DNA of 64,000 bases from Pseudomonas sp. ML96 (GCF_000761545.1 NZ_JPMY01000038.1:31679-95678), one strand, 5' to 3'. Counted from the stretch's first letter, positions 34,588 through 43,047 are shown. Numbers and translations: made by a program. Notes: a model not told the origin generated them from the sequence alone.

Positions 34588-36353
34588 TGGAGATGCTCTG
34601 GCCACACTGGCTGCGCCCCTTCTGGCTGCTCCTGCTGCCGCTGCTCGGCTGGCTGCTGTGGCAACTGTGGCACCGCGAGAAACGCAGCGGACGCTGGCAG
34701 TTGTTGCTGCCAGCCGCGTTCCAGGCGGTGCTGCTCTCCGGCGGGCGCACGCGCAGCAACAAACTGCCGTGGATCGCCCTCGGCCTGGCCTGGCTACTGG
34801 CCCTGCTGGCCCTGCTCGGCCCCAGCTGGCAGCGCCTGGAACAGGCCAGCCAGAAGCGCGCCGACCCGCTGGTGGTGCTGCTGGAGCTGACGCCGGCGAT
34901 GCTCGCCACCGATGCCGCGCCCAACCGCCTGGAGCAGGCCAAACGCAAGCTGCTCGACCTGCTGCAGGCGCGCAGCGACGCACAGACCGCGATCATCGTC
35001 TTCGCCGGCAGCGCCCATACCCTGGTGCCGCTGTCCGACGATCTATCTACCGCGCGCAACCTGCTGGAAGCGGTCAAGCCGTCGATCATGCCCGAGCCCG
35101 GCCGCCGCGCCGACCTGGCGGTAGAACGCGCCCTGCAGCTGCTCGACCATGGCGCCCAAGGGCGCGGCCGCCTGCTGCTGATCGGCAGTGAGCTGGACGG
35201 CAGCGAGCGCGACGGCATCCGCCGCGCCCTCGGCAACCGCGGCGAGCGCCTGGCCCTGCTGGGGGTCGGCACCGCCCAGGGCGCACCGATTCGCGGTGAA
35301 GACGGCAGCCTGGTCAAGGGCGCCGACGGCGCCATCCTGGTGCCACGCCTGGACAGCGCCAGCCTGCGCAGCTTCATCGGCGAGCTGGGCGGCCGCTACC
35401 GCACGCTGCGCCTGGACGACAGCGACCTGCAGGGCCTCGACCTGCTCGACGGACCGGAGCAATTGCGCGACGGCACCGAACCGACCCAACTGGCGGCCTG
35501 GGCCGACCAGGGCCACTGGCTGTTGCTGCCACTGCTGCTGATCGCCGCCTGCGCTGGACGGCGTGGCTGGCTGTTCTGCCTGCCACTACTGCTGTGCCTG
35601 GCGCCGCAGCCCAGCTACGCCTTCGGCTGGGGCGACCTGTGGCTGCGCCCGGACCAGCAGGGCCAGCGCCTGCTACAGGCGGAAAAACCCAAGGAAGCGG
35701 CCGAGCACTTCCAGGACCCGCAATGGCAGGGCGAGGCGCTGTATCGCGCCGGTGACTATGCCGGCGCAGCCGAACGCTTCTCCAGGGTCGACAGCGCCAT
35801 CGCCCACTACAACCGCGGCAACGCCCTGGCCAAGGGCAACGAGCTGGAGGCGGCAGTGGACGCCTACGAGCAGGCCCTGGAGCGCGACCCCGAACTGCAA
35901 GCCGCGCAGCAGAACAAGGCGCTGGTCGAGCAGCTGCTGCGTCAGCAGAAGGAACAGCAGCAACAGCAAGCGCAGCAGCAGGACCAGGGCCAGCAGCAAG
36001 AGCAGCAGAATCAGCAGAACCAGCAGCAGTCCGCTGCCGGCCAGCCGCAGCCGGACGACAAAGACACCGATAAGCAGCAGTCGCAGCAGACCCAGCAGCA
36101 GCAGGATGGCCAGCCGCAAGAGCCCAAGGACTCTGCGCAGCAACAGCAGCAAGGCCAGCAACAGGGCCAGCCCGAACCCGCGGACGCCACCCAGCAGCCC
36201 GGCGAACCCACGCAGGCCACCGCCCAGCCGCTGGATGGCGAACAGCGCGATGCGCTGGAACAATGGCTGCGGCAGATCCCCGACGATCCGGGCGAGCTGC
36301 TGCGGCGCAAATTCCTCTACGAACAACAGCAGCGTCAGGAACAACCCCGATGA
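34587..36353 (+). CDS. VWA-TPR membrane protein with glutamine-rich tail (BatB/BatC-like)
   Basis: A 588-residue protein. Helices at about 10-27 and 60-78 precede a VWA-like domain whose metal site is degenerate: the DxSxS position reads E100-L-T102-P-A104. A further helix (about 311-325), a hydrophobic segment ending SYAFGWGDLW and a TPR unit (ALYRAGDYAGAAERF, HYNRGNALAKGNELEAAVDA; about 385-450) follow, then a low-complexity segment of mostly glutamine (about 452-540) and a conserved-looking end EQWLRQIPDDPGELLRRKF. It fuses the roles of BatB and BatC. GGAGG lies before the ATG. Confidence 0.88.
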   Translation: MEMLWPHWLRPFWLLLLPLLGWLLWQLWHREKRSGRWQLLLPAAFQAVLLSGGRTRSNKLPWIALGLAWLLALLALLGPSWQRLEQASQKRADPLVVLLELTPAMLATDAAPNRLEQAKRKLLDLLQARSDAQTAIIVFAGSAHTLVPLSDDLSTARNLLEAVKPSIMPEPGRRADLAVERALQLLDHGAQGRGRLLLIGSELDGSERDGIRRALGNRGERLALLGVGTAQGAPIRGEDGSLVKGADGAILVPRLDSASLRSFIGELGGRYRTLRLDDSDLQGLDLLDGPEQLRDGTEPTQLAAWADQGHWLLLPLLLIAACAGRRGWLFCLPLLLCLAPQPSYAFGWGDLWLRPDQQGQRLLQAEKPKEAAEHFQDPQWQGEALYRAGDYAGAAERFSRVDSAIAHYNRGNALAKGNELEAAVDAYEQALERDPELQAAQQNKALVEQLLRQQKEQQQQQAQQQDQGQQQEQQNQQNQQQSAAGQPQPDDKDTDKQQSQQTQQQQDGQPQEPKDSAQQQQQGQQQGQPEPADATQQPGEPTQATAQPLDGEQRDALEQWLRQIPDDPGELLRRKFLYEQQQRQEQPR

Positions 36354-37978
36354 ATCGCCTGCTTTGCGCCCTCCTCCTCTGCCTGCTCGGCATGCAGGCC
36401 TGGGCCGCCGATTTCTCTGCCACCGTCGACCGTGCTCGTCTCAACGAGGGCGAGACCTTCGACCTGATCCTCGAATCCGACGATGCCACCGAGTTCGGCA
36501 TGCCGGACCTGGAGCCGCTCAAGCAGCAGTTCGAGGTGATCAGCACCCGCCAGGAGAACCAGCTCTCGACCCTGGCTGGCAAGGCCCGATCCAGCACGCG
36601 CTGGATCATCACCCTGCTGCCACAGCAGACCGGCTTCGTGGTGGTGCCGCCGCTCAAGCTGGGCGCCGACCAGAGCCAGCCGATCACCTTGCAGGTGGTC
36701 AAGGGCGATACCGGCGGCAACGGCCAGCTGGCGCCGATCTTCATCGACGCCAGCCTGGACCAGGAGAGCGTCTACGTGCAGGCCCAGGTGGTGCTGACCC
36801 TGCGCATCTACCACTCGGTGTCGCTGTACGACGACAGCAGCCTGACGCCCCTGAGCATGCCCAACGCCCGCGTCGAGCAACTGGGCGACCCGCGTACCTT
36901 CGAGACCGACGTCAACGGCGTGCGCCACGGCGTGATCGAGCTGCGCTACGCGATCTTCCCGCAGCAGAGTGGCGAGCTGAGCATTCCCTCGCAGGAATTC
37001 AGTGCCACGCCGGCGATCCGCGACCGCGACTACAACCCGTTCGGTCCGCGTCCGGGCCGCCTGACCCGGGTGAAATCGCCGGCGATTCCGCTCACCGTCA
37101 AACCACGCCCCGCCAGCTGGCCGGCCGACGCGCCATGGCTGCCGGCACGCGAGCTGACCCTGACCGAGGCCTGGAACCCGGAGCCGAACAAGGCCCGCGT
37201 CGGCGACTCGCTGACCCGCAGCATCATGCTGCGCGCCCAGGGCCTGTCCAGCTCGCAGCTGCCGCCACTGCCGATCCAGGACAGCGCCGGCCTGCGCCGC
37301 TATCCGGACCAGCCGCAGCAGCGCAACGAGATCAACGACAAGGGCCTGATCGGCAGCCGCGAGGAGAGCGAGGCCCTGGTACCGAGCCAGAGCGGCCGCG
37401 TCGGCCTGCCGGAAGTCCAGGTGCTGTGGTGGAACACCGTGGAAGATCGCCTGGAAACCGCCAGCCTAGTGCCACGCACGCTGGAGGTAGCGAGCAACCC
37501 GAGCCTGGAGGTCGAGGCCCCGGTCGGCGGCCAGCCCGTCCTCGGCGAACAGAGCGGCGCGCTGCTCTGGCCCTGGCAGCTGGCCTGCACCATTCTCGCC
37601 CTGACCACCGTGCTGGGCTTCGGTCTGTGGTGGCATGCGCGGCGCCAGCCGGCGATCCTGCCCACCGCGCAGACCGGCCCCAGCCCGCGCACCCTGCTCG
37701 ACGACCTCAAGCGTGCCTGCCTGGCCAACGACCCGCAGGCCACGCGCCAGGCGCTGGACGCCTGGGCGCGCCAGCAGCCGGAAACCCTGGCCGACATGGC
37801 AGCACGCTTCGCGCCGCTGTCCGACGCCATGGACGGCCTCAACGGCGCGCTATACAGCGAGACCGGCCACCAGTGGCAGGGCGAGAGCCTGTGGAAGGCC
37901 ATTCGCAGCCTGCCGGCGCTGGAGGCCGCTGCCAACCCGCAGGAGCCCAGCCCGCTGCCGCCGCTGTACCCACGCTGA
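36350..37978 (+). CDS. BatD-family protein
   Basis: A 542-residue exported protein. A signal peptide (MNRLLCALLLCLLGMQAWAA) leads into tandem immunoglobulin-like beta domains starting DFSATVDRARLNEGETF, a membrane helix at about 403-430 and a cytoplasmic helical tail (DDLKRACLANDPQATRQALD). This is the usual last member of Bat (Bacteroides aerotolerance) loci, where it is thought to scaffold the VWA proteins in the envelope. Its ATG overlaps the previous stop by four bases. Confidence 0.88.
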   Translation: MNRLLCALLLCLLGMQAWAADFSATVDRARLNEGETFDLILESDDATEFGMPDLEPLKQQFEVISTRQENQLSTLAGKARSSTRWIITLLPQQTGFVVVPPLKLGADQSQPITLQVVKGDTGGNGQLAPIFIDASLDQESVYVQAQVVLTLRIYHSVSLYDDSSLTPLSMPNARVEQLGDPRTFETDVNGVRHGVIELRYAIFPQQSGELSIPSQEFSATPAIRDRDYNPFGPRPGRLTRVKSPAIPLTVKPRPASWPADAPWLPARELTLTEAWNPEPNKARVGDSLTRSIMLRAQGLSSSQLPPLPIQDSAGLRRYPDQPQQRNEINDKGLIGSREESEALVPSQSGRVGLPEVQVLWWNTVEDRLETASLVPRTLEVASNPSLEVEAPVGGQPVLGEQSGALLWPWQLACTILALTTVLGFGLWWHARRQPAILPTAQTGPSPRTLLDDLKRACLANDPQATRQALDAWARQQPETLADMAARFAPLSDAMDGLNGALYSETGHQWQGESLWKAIRSLPALEAAANPQEPSPLPPLYPR

Positions 37979-38001
37979 CACCCTGACCCAGGACGGACGC
38001 C

Positions 38002-38619
38002 ATGACTCTCAAGGAAGAACTCGCCGCCTTCTACCGGCGCTGCGGCTTCAGCGATACCGCCGACCGCCAGGCCTGCACGGTGCCGGTGTACACCGGCTGC
38101 CTGCTGGTGCCGCTGCCGAACATCGAGACGCGGCACATCTACCTGAAGTACCACGACCTGCACCACGTCGCGACCGGCTACAGCACCGGGCGCATCGGCG
38201 AGGGCGAGGTCAGTGCCTGGGAGCTGGGCACGGGGTCGATGTTCAATTCGCCGCTACTCGGCACCATGAACCTGATCGCCCTCTCCACCGGACTGGTGCT
38301 GGAGCCACGGCGTATGTGGCGCGCCTTCCGCCGTGGCTGTCGCAGCCGCAACCTGTACCCACTGAGCATGCGCGAGAAGATCGACGGCGAGCACTGGGCC
38401 GACCTGCCGGCACTACGCCAGGAGCTGCTGGAAAGCCGTCGCGATCCACTTCCCCTGCCCTTGCGCGCCGTCGAGTTCGGCGCCTACGCAGCAGTGGCCA
38501 TGCTGATCCACGCGCTGATCGCCATCCCCGCCATGTGCACCCGCGTGGTCACCGACATCGGCCTGGGCTACAGCTTCATCCAGGCGATAAAGCCTGCCAA
38601 GCGCACCGACCTGTACTGA
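38002..38619 (+). CDS. COQ4-like protein
   Basis: A 205-residue protein with the COQ4 metal motif HDxxHx11E: H51, D52, H55 and E67 (KYHDLHHVATGY ... GRIGEGEV). In eukaryotes COQ4 removes the C1 carboxyl of a ubiquinone precursor. Bacterial homologues are of unproved role. A hydrophobic C-terminal helix (about 160-190) suggests membrane contact. It lies 23 bases after the BatD gene, so it may be read with that operon. Confidence 0.8.
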   Translation: MTLKEELAAFYRRCGFSDTADRQACTVPVYTGCLLVPLPNIETRHIYLKYHDLHHVATGYSTGRIGEGEVSAWELGTGSMFNSPLLGTMNLIALSTGLVLEPRRMWRAFRRGCRSRNLYPLSMREKIDGEHWADLPALRQELLESRRDPLPLPLRAVEFGAYAAVAMLIHALIAIPAMCTRVVTDIGLGYSFIQAIKPAKRTDLY

Positions 38620-38637
38620 TCCCAAGGAAGACCGACG

Positions 38638-39003
38638 ATGAGCAACCTCACCACCGTGGAACTGAAGACCTTCGTGCCGGCCAAGGACTTCGCCCGCTCC
38701 AGGGACTTCTACCAGGCGCTCGGCTTCAACATGCCCTGGAGCGACGACAACATGGCCTACATGCACCACGGCAGCAGCAGCTTCATGCTGCAGAACTTCT
38801 ATGTGCGCGAGCAGGCCGAGAACTTCGTCATGCACCTGCTGGTGGAGGATGTGGCGGCCTGGCATCGCCACCTGAGCGAGGCTGGCGTGGCCGAGCGCTT
38901 CGAGGTGCGCATGGGCGAGTTAGTGGACCAGCCGTGGGGCATGCGCGAGTTCGTGCTGTTCGACCCCAGCGGCGTGCTCTGGCATATCGCGCAGAACATC
39001 TGA
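38638..39003 (+). CDS. VOC-family (glyoxalase/bleomycin-resistance) protein
   Basis: A 121-residue vicinal-oxygen-chelate fold protein: paired beta-alpha-beta-beta-beta units with LKTFVPAKDFARSRDFYQAL at the start, typical of the family, and FVLFDPSGVLWHIAQN at the end. An AAGGAAG site precedes the ATG. It follows the COQ4-like gene by 18 bases. The substrate is unknown; members include dioxygenases, isomerases and antibiotic-binding proteins. Confidence 0.85.
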   Translation: MSNLTTVELKTFVPAKDFARSRDFYQALGFNMPWSDDNMAYMHHGSSSFMLQNFYVREQAENFVMHLLVEDVAAWHRHLSEAGVAERFEVRMGELVDQPWGMREFVLFDPSGVLWHIAQNI

Positions 39004-39032
39004 GCCGCTACTGAGACACCGCCGTAGCCGCG

Positions 39033-39602
39033 CTACTCCGGCTGCGGCCCGATCGGGAAGAACTCGCCTGCGCTCCACACGCCGAGCCAGGTCTGGCCGT
39101 CGATTTCCCGCTCCACCGCCAGGTCCACCAGCTGGTAGAACACATTGCGATGCACCAGCGCCTCCAGGTTGCGCCGCACATGCAGATAGGGCGTAGGCTC
39201 CTGGCTCGCGGGGTCGATCTCGACCCGTAGCGGATGCTCGGCGCCCGCCTCGACTTCCTCGTCGACATTGGTTGTGAAGCGCAGCACCTGCGCCTCACCC
39301 TCGCCTTCCACCTGCAAAGTCACCGCCACGAACGGCGCGTCGTCGACGATGATGCCGACCTTCTCCACCGGGGTGATCAGGAAGTACTTGTCGTCGTCGC
39401 GACGGATGATGGTGGAGAACAGCTTGACCATCGGCTTGCGCCCGATCGGCGTGCCCAGGTAGTACCAGGTGCCGTCGCGGGCGATGCGCATGTCGATGTC
39501 GCCGCAGAAATCCGGGTTCCACAGGTGCACCGGCGGCAGGCCCTTGCCCTCGCCCTTGGGAATCTGTGCCAGCAGGTCGCCGGCCTTGCCCGGATCACTC
39601 AT
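39033..39602 (-). CDS. DUF1285 family protein
   Basis: A 189-residue proteobacterial protein with the family opening PPVHLWNPDFCGDIDMRIARD and later WYYLGTPIGRKPMVKLFSTI. Structures of the family show a beta-rich double domain; the function is unknown. It converges on the VOC gene and is followed upstream by the lipoprotein gene on the same strand (37-base gap). Confidence 0.85.
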   Translation of the reverse strand: MSDPGKAGDLLAQIPKGEGKGLPPVHLWNPDFCGDIDMRIARDGTWYYLGTPIGRKPMVKLFSTIIRRDDDKYFLITPVEKVGIIVDDAPFVAVTLQVEGEGEAQVLRFTTNVDEEVEAGAEHPLRVEIDPASQEPTPYLHVRRNLEALVHRNVFYQLVDLAVEREIDGQTWLGVWSAGEFFPIGPQPE

Positions 39603-39639
39603 TGCTTCTGTTCTCCTCTGCCCGCCTCGAGTATGGCGG

Positions 39640-40245
39640 CTAGCGTGCGCTCACACCCAACAGGGTGCGGGCATATTGCTCGAAGGGCGCACGCAGCTGA
39701 TCGATGGGCTGGTTATCGTAAAACGTCAGAAATCCGCCGTGATTGCGAATTCGCGCGGTATCCACCAGGTAACGAGTGCTGGTCTCGATCAGCATCAGCT
39801 GGATCACACCCGAGTCCACGCCGACGCGGTCCAGCGCCTCCTGGTCCTCCCACTCCTCCAGCGTGCCTATGCGGTCGTCGGCGTCGGCGAAGCGGGTGTA
39901 CAGCAGGTAGTGGGCGCCGGCTATGCGCGCCTCGTTCATGGCCTCGTCCAGGCCCTCGGGCTTGCTCGCGCGGCGCACCAGGGGGAAGTATTCGACGAAG
40001 GCCTTGAAGGCCTCCTCGGCCACCACGTTGGGCCGCGGACGGGCATCACCCGGCGGCACGTAGTGGCCCTGGGCGATAAACACGAACGAGTCGGGCTGCA
40101 GGCGCCAGGAGGCGGAGCGGCGGGTATCGCTGCGGTCGAGCACACCGGCATCGCGCAAGTGGTACTCGGTACCGGCGGCCATGTCGCTGACCTTCATGCA
40201 GCCGCCGAGCGCACAGAGCGCCAGCAACAGGATCAAGCTACGCAT
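39640..40245 (-). CDS. DUF4823 lipoprotein
   Basis: A 201-residue lipoprotein: MRSLILLLALCALGGC places the lipobox LGGC with acceptor cysteine C16. The residue after it is methionine, not aspartate, which favours outer-membrane sorting. GGGAGGAAACC before the ATG at 40245 settles the start. The body has alternating strands and FVEYFPLV/YLLYTRF blocks of this family. Function unknown. Confidence 0.82.
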   Translation of the reverse strand: MRSLILLLALCALGGCMKVSDMAAGTEYHLRDAGVLDRSDTRRSASWRLQPDSFVFIAQGHYVPPGDARPRPNVVAEEAFKAFVEYFPLVRRASKPEGLDEAMNEARIAGAHYLLYTRFADADDRIGTLEEWEDQEALDRVGVDSGVIQLMLIETSTRYLVDTARIRNHGGFLTFYDNQPIDQLRAPFEQYARTLLGVSAR

Positions 40246-40327
40246 TGGTTTCCTCCCTGCCGGTGACGGAAAACCGGCGGATAGAGAGACATAGCAGCTT
40301 CCGCGCCAACCTTGGCCACAGCGCAGC

Positions 40328-41104
40328 CTACAGGCCGCGCTGCCACTCCTGGCGCAGATGCGCGCTCTGCGGCCGCTCGATGGCCTGGCGCACCTGAGCC
40401 AGCAGGCGGGCCTTGTCCGCGCCGAGGTTACCCTTGAGCACCAGGTAGTTGGAGGCGTGGTCGCTACGGAACACCGTATCCTGCAGTTCAAGGCCCTGCA
40501 GCAGGCGCTCCACCTCGAGGAACAGCTGCTGCTGGCCGAGCGGCTGGAAGCCCTCGAAACCGGCGCGGAAACGCTCCTCGCCCGTGGGGAAGCTGACTAC
40601 CAGGGTGGAGAGGAATTCCGGCTGTGCGGCGTTCATCAGGCGCGCCGAGTTGTCGGCATGCTGCTCGCTCAGCGAGGTGCCGCCTAGGCCGTTGAGGATC
40701 ATCACCGAGCGGGTGATGCCGGCCTGGCCGAGCTTGCCCAGGGCGCTGAGGCTGGAATCAAAGGTCTCGCCCTTGTTGACCCGCGCCAGCACCTCGTCGT
40801 CACCCGACTCGCAGCCGACATAGGCCATCTTCAGCCCCGCGTCAGCCAGCTCCTTGAGCTCTTCCACCGACTTCTTGCGCAGGTTGCGCGGCAGGCAGTA
40901 GCTGGAGACCCGCTCCACCTCGGGCATGTGCTCGCGAATGGCAGTGAGGATATTCAACAGGCGTCGTGTCGGCAGCACCAGGGCGTCGCCGTCGGCGAGG
41001 AACACCCGCTGCACGATCAGGCGCTCGCCGGCGCGGCGGATCTCCTCCAGCACCTGCTCTTCATCGCGGGCGCGGAATTTCTTCTGCGGCTGGGTGTACA
41101 TCTC
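40328..41104 (-). pseudogene. radical SAM protein, 5'-truncated
   Basis: About 258 codons of a radical SAM protein beginning at EMYTQPQKKFRARDEEQV. In intact relatives this sequence directly follows the CxxxCxxC motif that binds the 4Fe-4S cluster; here the motif and everything before it are absent. The open frame runs on for six more codons (MGVTTP) into unrelated AT-rich DNA. The rest, including VGCESGDDEVLARVNKGET and the GITRSVMILNGLGG core strand, is intact. The enzyme cannot be active. The break at about 41,104 marks the edge of a different DNA segment; the missing 5' part is not in the window. Confidence 0.75.
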
Positions 41105-41176
41105 GGGCGTAGTTACCCCCACTCACCCAAAAAAGCCAAACAACAAGCTGTATTTTATTGATTTATAACACTTATT

Positions 41177-41219
41177 TCTAGGATTCACTCTAGGATGAAT
41201 GCCCGACCCAAGTCCTAGA
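41177..41219. repeat. TCTAGGA heptamer cluster
   Basis: TCTAGGA occurs at 41177-41183 and 41189-41195 and inverted (TCCTAGA) at 41213-41219, within 43 bases. The cluster lies 75 bases beyond the break in the radical SAM gene, in AT-rich noncoding DNA. Short direct and inverted repeats at such a place are compatible with recombinase arm sites or a regulator's operators; neither is shown. Confidence 0.4.
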
Positions 41220-41264
41220 ATCTTCTCGCCATTTTTTTGGCTTCAAGGGACGCAACACTGCGTT

Positions 41265-41552
41265 CTAGCTCGGCATTTTGAGGGCTTCCAGCTCAGCGCC
41301 AATCCGATTGATAAGCTCTTGGTAACTCTCTTCGGAGTCCTTGATTAGGTAGGCAGAGATGAGGATGGTTGCTGGGTGCACATTGAGCACGCCGGCCAGT
41401 TGCTCAAGCTTCTCAATGGTTGCCCCCTTCAGTCCCCGCTCTAAGACGCTTAGATAGGTCCGACTGCTGATACCGGAGAAGTCCTCTTGGGTCACGCCCT
41501 GTTGCATACGAATCTGCTTAAGCGCTAGCCCGAATGCCGTATTCAGTTCCAT
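41265..41552 (-). CDS. XRE-family helix-turn-helix regulator
   Basis: A 95-residue phage-repressor-type regulator: LKQIRMQQGVTQEDF, then SGISSRTYLSVLERG, cover the helix-turn-helix (about 9-45), followed by LAGVLNVHPATIL. The start at 41552 follows GGAG; a longer frame from 41639 would run through the palindrome at 41589 and is rejected. It is divergent from an unknown 147-residue gene across an 85-base gap that contains a perfect 11-bp inverted repeat, so self-regulation is likely. Typical of mobile or accessory DNA. Confidence 0.85.
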   Translation of the reverse strand: MELNTAFGLALKQIRMQQGVTQEDFSGISSRTYLSVLERGLKGATIEKLEQLAGVLNVHPATILISAYLIKDSEESYQELINRIGAELEALKMPS

Positions 41553-41588
41553 TTGCCAACTCCGCAAAAGGAACGATAGAACCTCTAT

Positions 41589-41619
41589 GAGTCCTATAGG
41601 GCTACAATCTATAGGACTC
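41589..41619. promoter_or_regulatory. perfect palindromic operator
   Basis: GAGTCCTATAG and CTATAGGACTC are exact complements separated by GGCTACAAT. The element lies 36 bases upstream of the XRE start and 18 bases before the divergent ATG at 41638, overlapping the expected promoter of the latter. Its size and symmetry suit binding of an XRE dimer. Confidence 0.65.
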
Positions 41620-41637
41620 ATTTTCAGGTGCAGATCC

Positions 41638-42081
41638 ATGTTTATTACGTACCGTAGCGCTGAATTACACCTCCCAGGCCACGCTGGAACACAGCAGCAT
41701 TGGAGACATGTTGAGCAGGAGATCGCCTGGCCATGGTTCTATCTGCAGATTGTCCGACGCATCCGTCGGACGGCCTACCAGAGCACGCTAATGCTTAACA
41801 CCGCTCAGGACCTGCGAGACATCGTCGACTCGCAATCGAACCTTGCCTGGGTGGAGCAGGTGCAACTGGTAACCCCGCCTCATCTAAACGGTCAATCCAG
41901 GTGGTTGATGGAACCGCTAGAGGAGATCTGTGTGGTTAAAGATCGCCGAGATGGTGTCCCAGGCCACCTGTACAAGGTCGCTAACGGCGTCAGCTATTCA
42001 ATGCACTGCTCAAATGACAGAGAGTCTTTGATCGAAACCGAAGTGGTGTTTTCAGCTGCAATGCTCCTTGGGCGCACTTGA
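41638..42081 (+). CDS. unknown protein, divergent from XRE regulator
   Basis: A 147-residue soluble protein starting MFITYRSAELHLPGHAGTQQ, rich in tryptophan and arginine in its first third (HWRHVEQEIAWPWFYLQIVR). The ATG is only 18 bases after the palindrome, so transcription probably starts within or next to it. Codon use appears less G+C-biased than the core genes. No family is recognised. Control by the XRE protein is inferred. Confidence 0.6.
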   Translation: MFITYRSAELHLPGHAGTQQHWRHVEQEIAWPWFYLQIVRRIRRTAYQSTLMLNTAQDLRDIVDSQSNLAWVEQVQLVTPPHLNGQSRWLMEPLEEICVVKDRRDGVPGHLYKVANGVSYSMHCSNDRESLIETEVVFSAAMLLGRT

Positions 42082-42136
42082 CCAAGCGCCCAAGGAGAGA
42101 ATGATTGGATGCCTCCGCCGAAGGGATGGAGAAGCC

Positions 42137-42745
42137 TTATGTCAGATCCACTGGATGTGCACGTTCAATAGCATTTACTGCAATCCGCATCCACTTGGGC
42201 ATCTTGCAGGCGAGAAGCTTAGCCAGCTCTTCCTTGCTGAGTTGATCAAGGATCTTGGAGCCCACCTCGAGAGTCAGGCCCTCTTTGCCAAGGTAGTAGA
42301 AGGCATTGAGCGCCATCCCAACCTTCGTTCCTGCATGCTTTAAGCGCTCAGGAGAAACATGCAGCAGGCGCACCCGCCCCTTACCTACACGAATCTCGCG
42401 GGACGCCCCACTTGTGTAATAGGTCGGCAATACCTGCATCTGGGTGCTCAGGCCAAACCTACGAACTGCCTCACAACCATGAGTTTCGATCGTCTCGCCT
42501 CTCGCCTTGGCGATCATCTTCATAACGGTCACCGCGTCCGGCCGAACAGCCCCAACGAATTGGACCTGCTTTGGCCGCATGTAAACTCCACGGATAACGC
42601 GCTCCAGCACCCCTGCGTTTACAAGGCGGGAAAGAACCTTATCGACAGCCGAACGGCTACCCTCGGAGGCAAAAAGGGTGCGCAAAAAAGGACGCCCCTT
42701 TGGCATGAATTTGACTCGACGCGAGATTTTTTCTGCGACAGACAT
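42137..42745 (-). CDS. DUF6088 / AbiEi-like antitoxin-type regulator, no partner toxin
   Basis: A 202-residue protein with an N-terminal winged helix (KVLSRLVNAGVLERVIRGVY, about 37-56), a RGVYMRPKQ wing and a C-terminal domain beginning ARGETIETHGCEAVRRFGLS, as in AbiEi antitoxins and DUF6088 proteins. AbiEi represses its operon and neutralises the nucleotidyltransferase toxin AbiEii, encoded immediately downstream. Downstream here (below 42137) there is only the convergent 147-residue gene, so the toxin is missing. It may be a remnant or a solitary regulator. Confidence 0.7.
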   Translation of the reverse strand: MSVAEKISRRVKFMPKGRPFLRTLFASEGSRSAVDKVLSRLVNAGVLERVIRGVYMRPKQVQFVGAVRPDAVTVMKMIAKARGETIETHGCEAVRRFGLSTQMQVLPTYYTSGASREIRVGKGRVRLLHVSPERLKHAGTKVGMALNAFYYLGKEGLTLEVGSKILDQLSKEELAKLLACKMPKWMRIAVNAIERAHPVDLT

Positions 42746-43023
42746 GGCTGGTAGAAATCAGCTAGCTCTGGAGCTAAGAAAGATATAGCTGAACAACTCA
42801 CGGCTCCAGCCTCGGCTAGACCGCAGCGGTGGCAAGCTCTCAATTTCGGCTCGAGATAGCCACTAGCATTCGTGCGTGATGTCGCAAATCTGTCGAGTGT
42901 GGAGCTGAAAGCTCCGATTACAGATTGACCTAGCTCTGCGGTCGGCTAATGTTGCGGCAGGTCCCTACGACCTTCCCTACGGCAAGGATGCCGTCGCCCC
43001 TTCGGGGGCCTCTATTTCTGATA
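42746..43023. other. noncoding region before plus-strand terminator
   Basis: No convincing protein gene. It contains the upstream region of the AbiEi-like gene, a GGAGC/GCTCC hairpin near 42900-42916 and a CGCCCC/GGGGGC hairpin near 42993. The downstream terminator at 43024 acts on the plus strand, where no gene is seen, so a short transcript may exist. Confidence 0.4.
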
Positions 43024-43047
43024 GCCCCGCTTTTAGCGGGGCTTTTC
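43024..43047 (+). terminator. orphan Rho-independent terminator
   Basis: GCCCCGC and GCGGGGC pair around a TTTTA loop and are followed by TTTT. There is no T-run on the minus side. It does not belong to any annotated plus-strand gene. Confidence 0.7.

Noticed and set aside
33619..34983. 454-codon minus-strand open frame
   Set aside because: It is opposite two overlapping VWA genes that have signatures and operon context; the frame has none.
35940..36180. Dense CAGCAG/CAACAG repeats as a CRISPR or satellite array
   Set aside because: They are in-frame glutamine codons of the low-complexity segment of the VWA-TPR protein, with no regular repeat-spacer unit.
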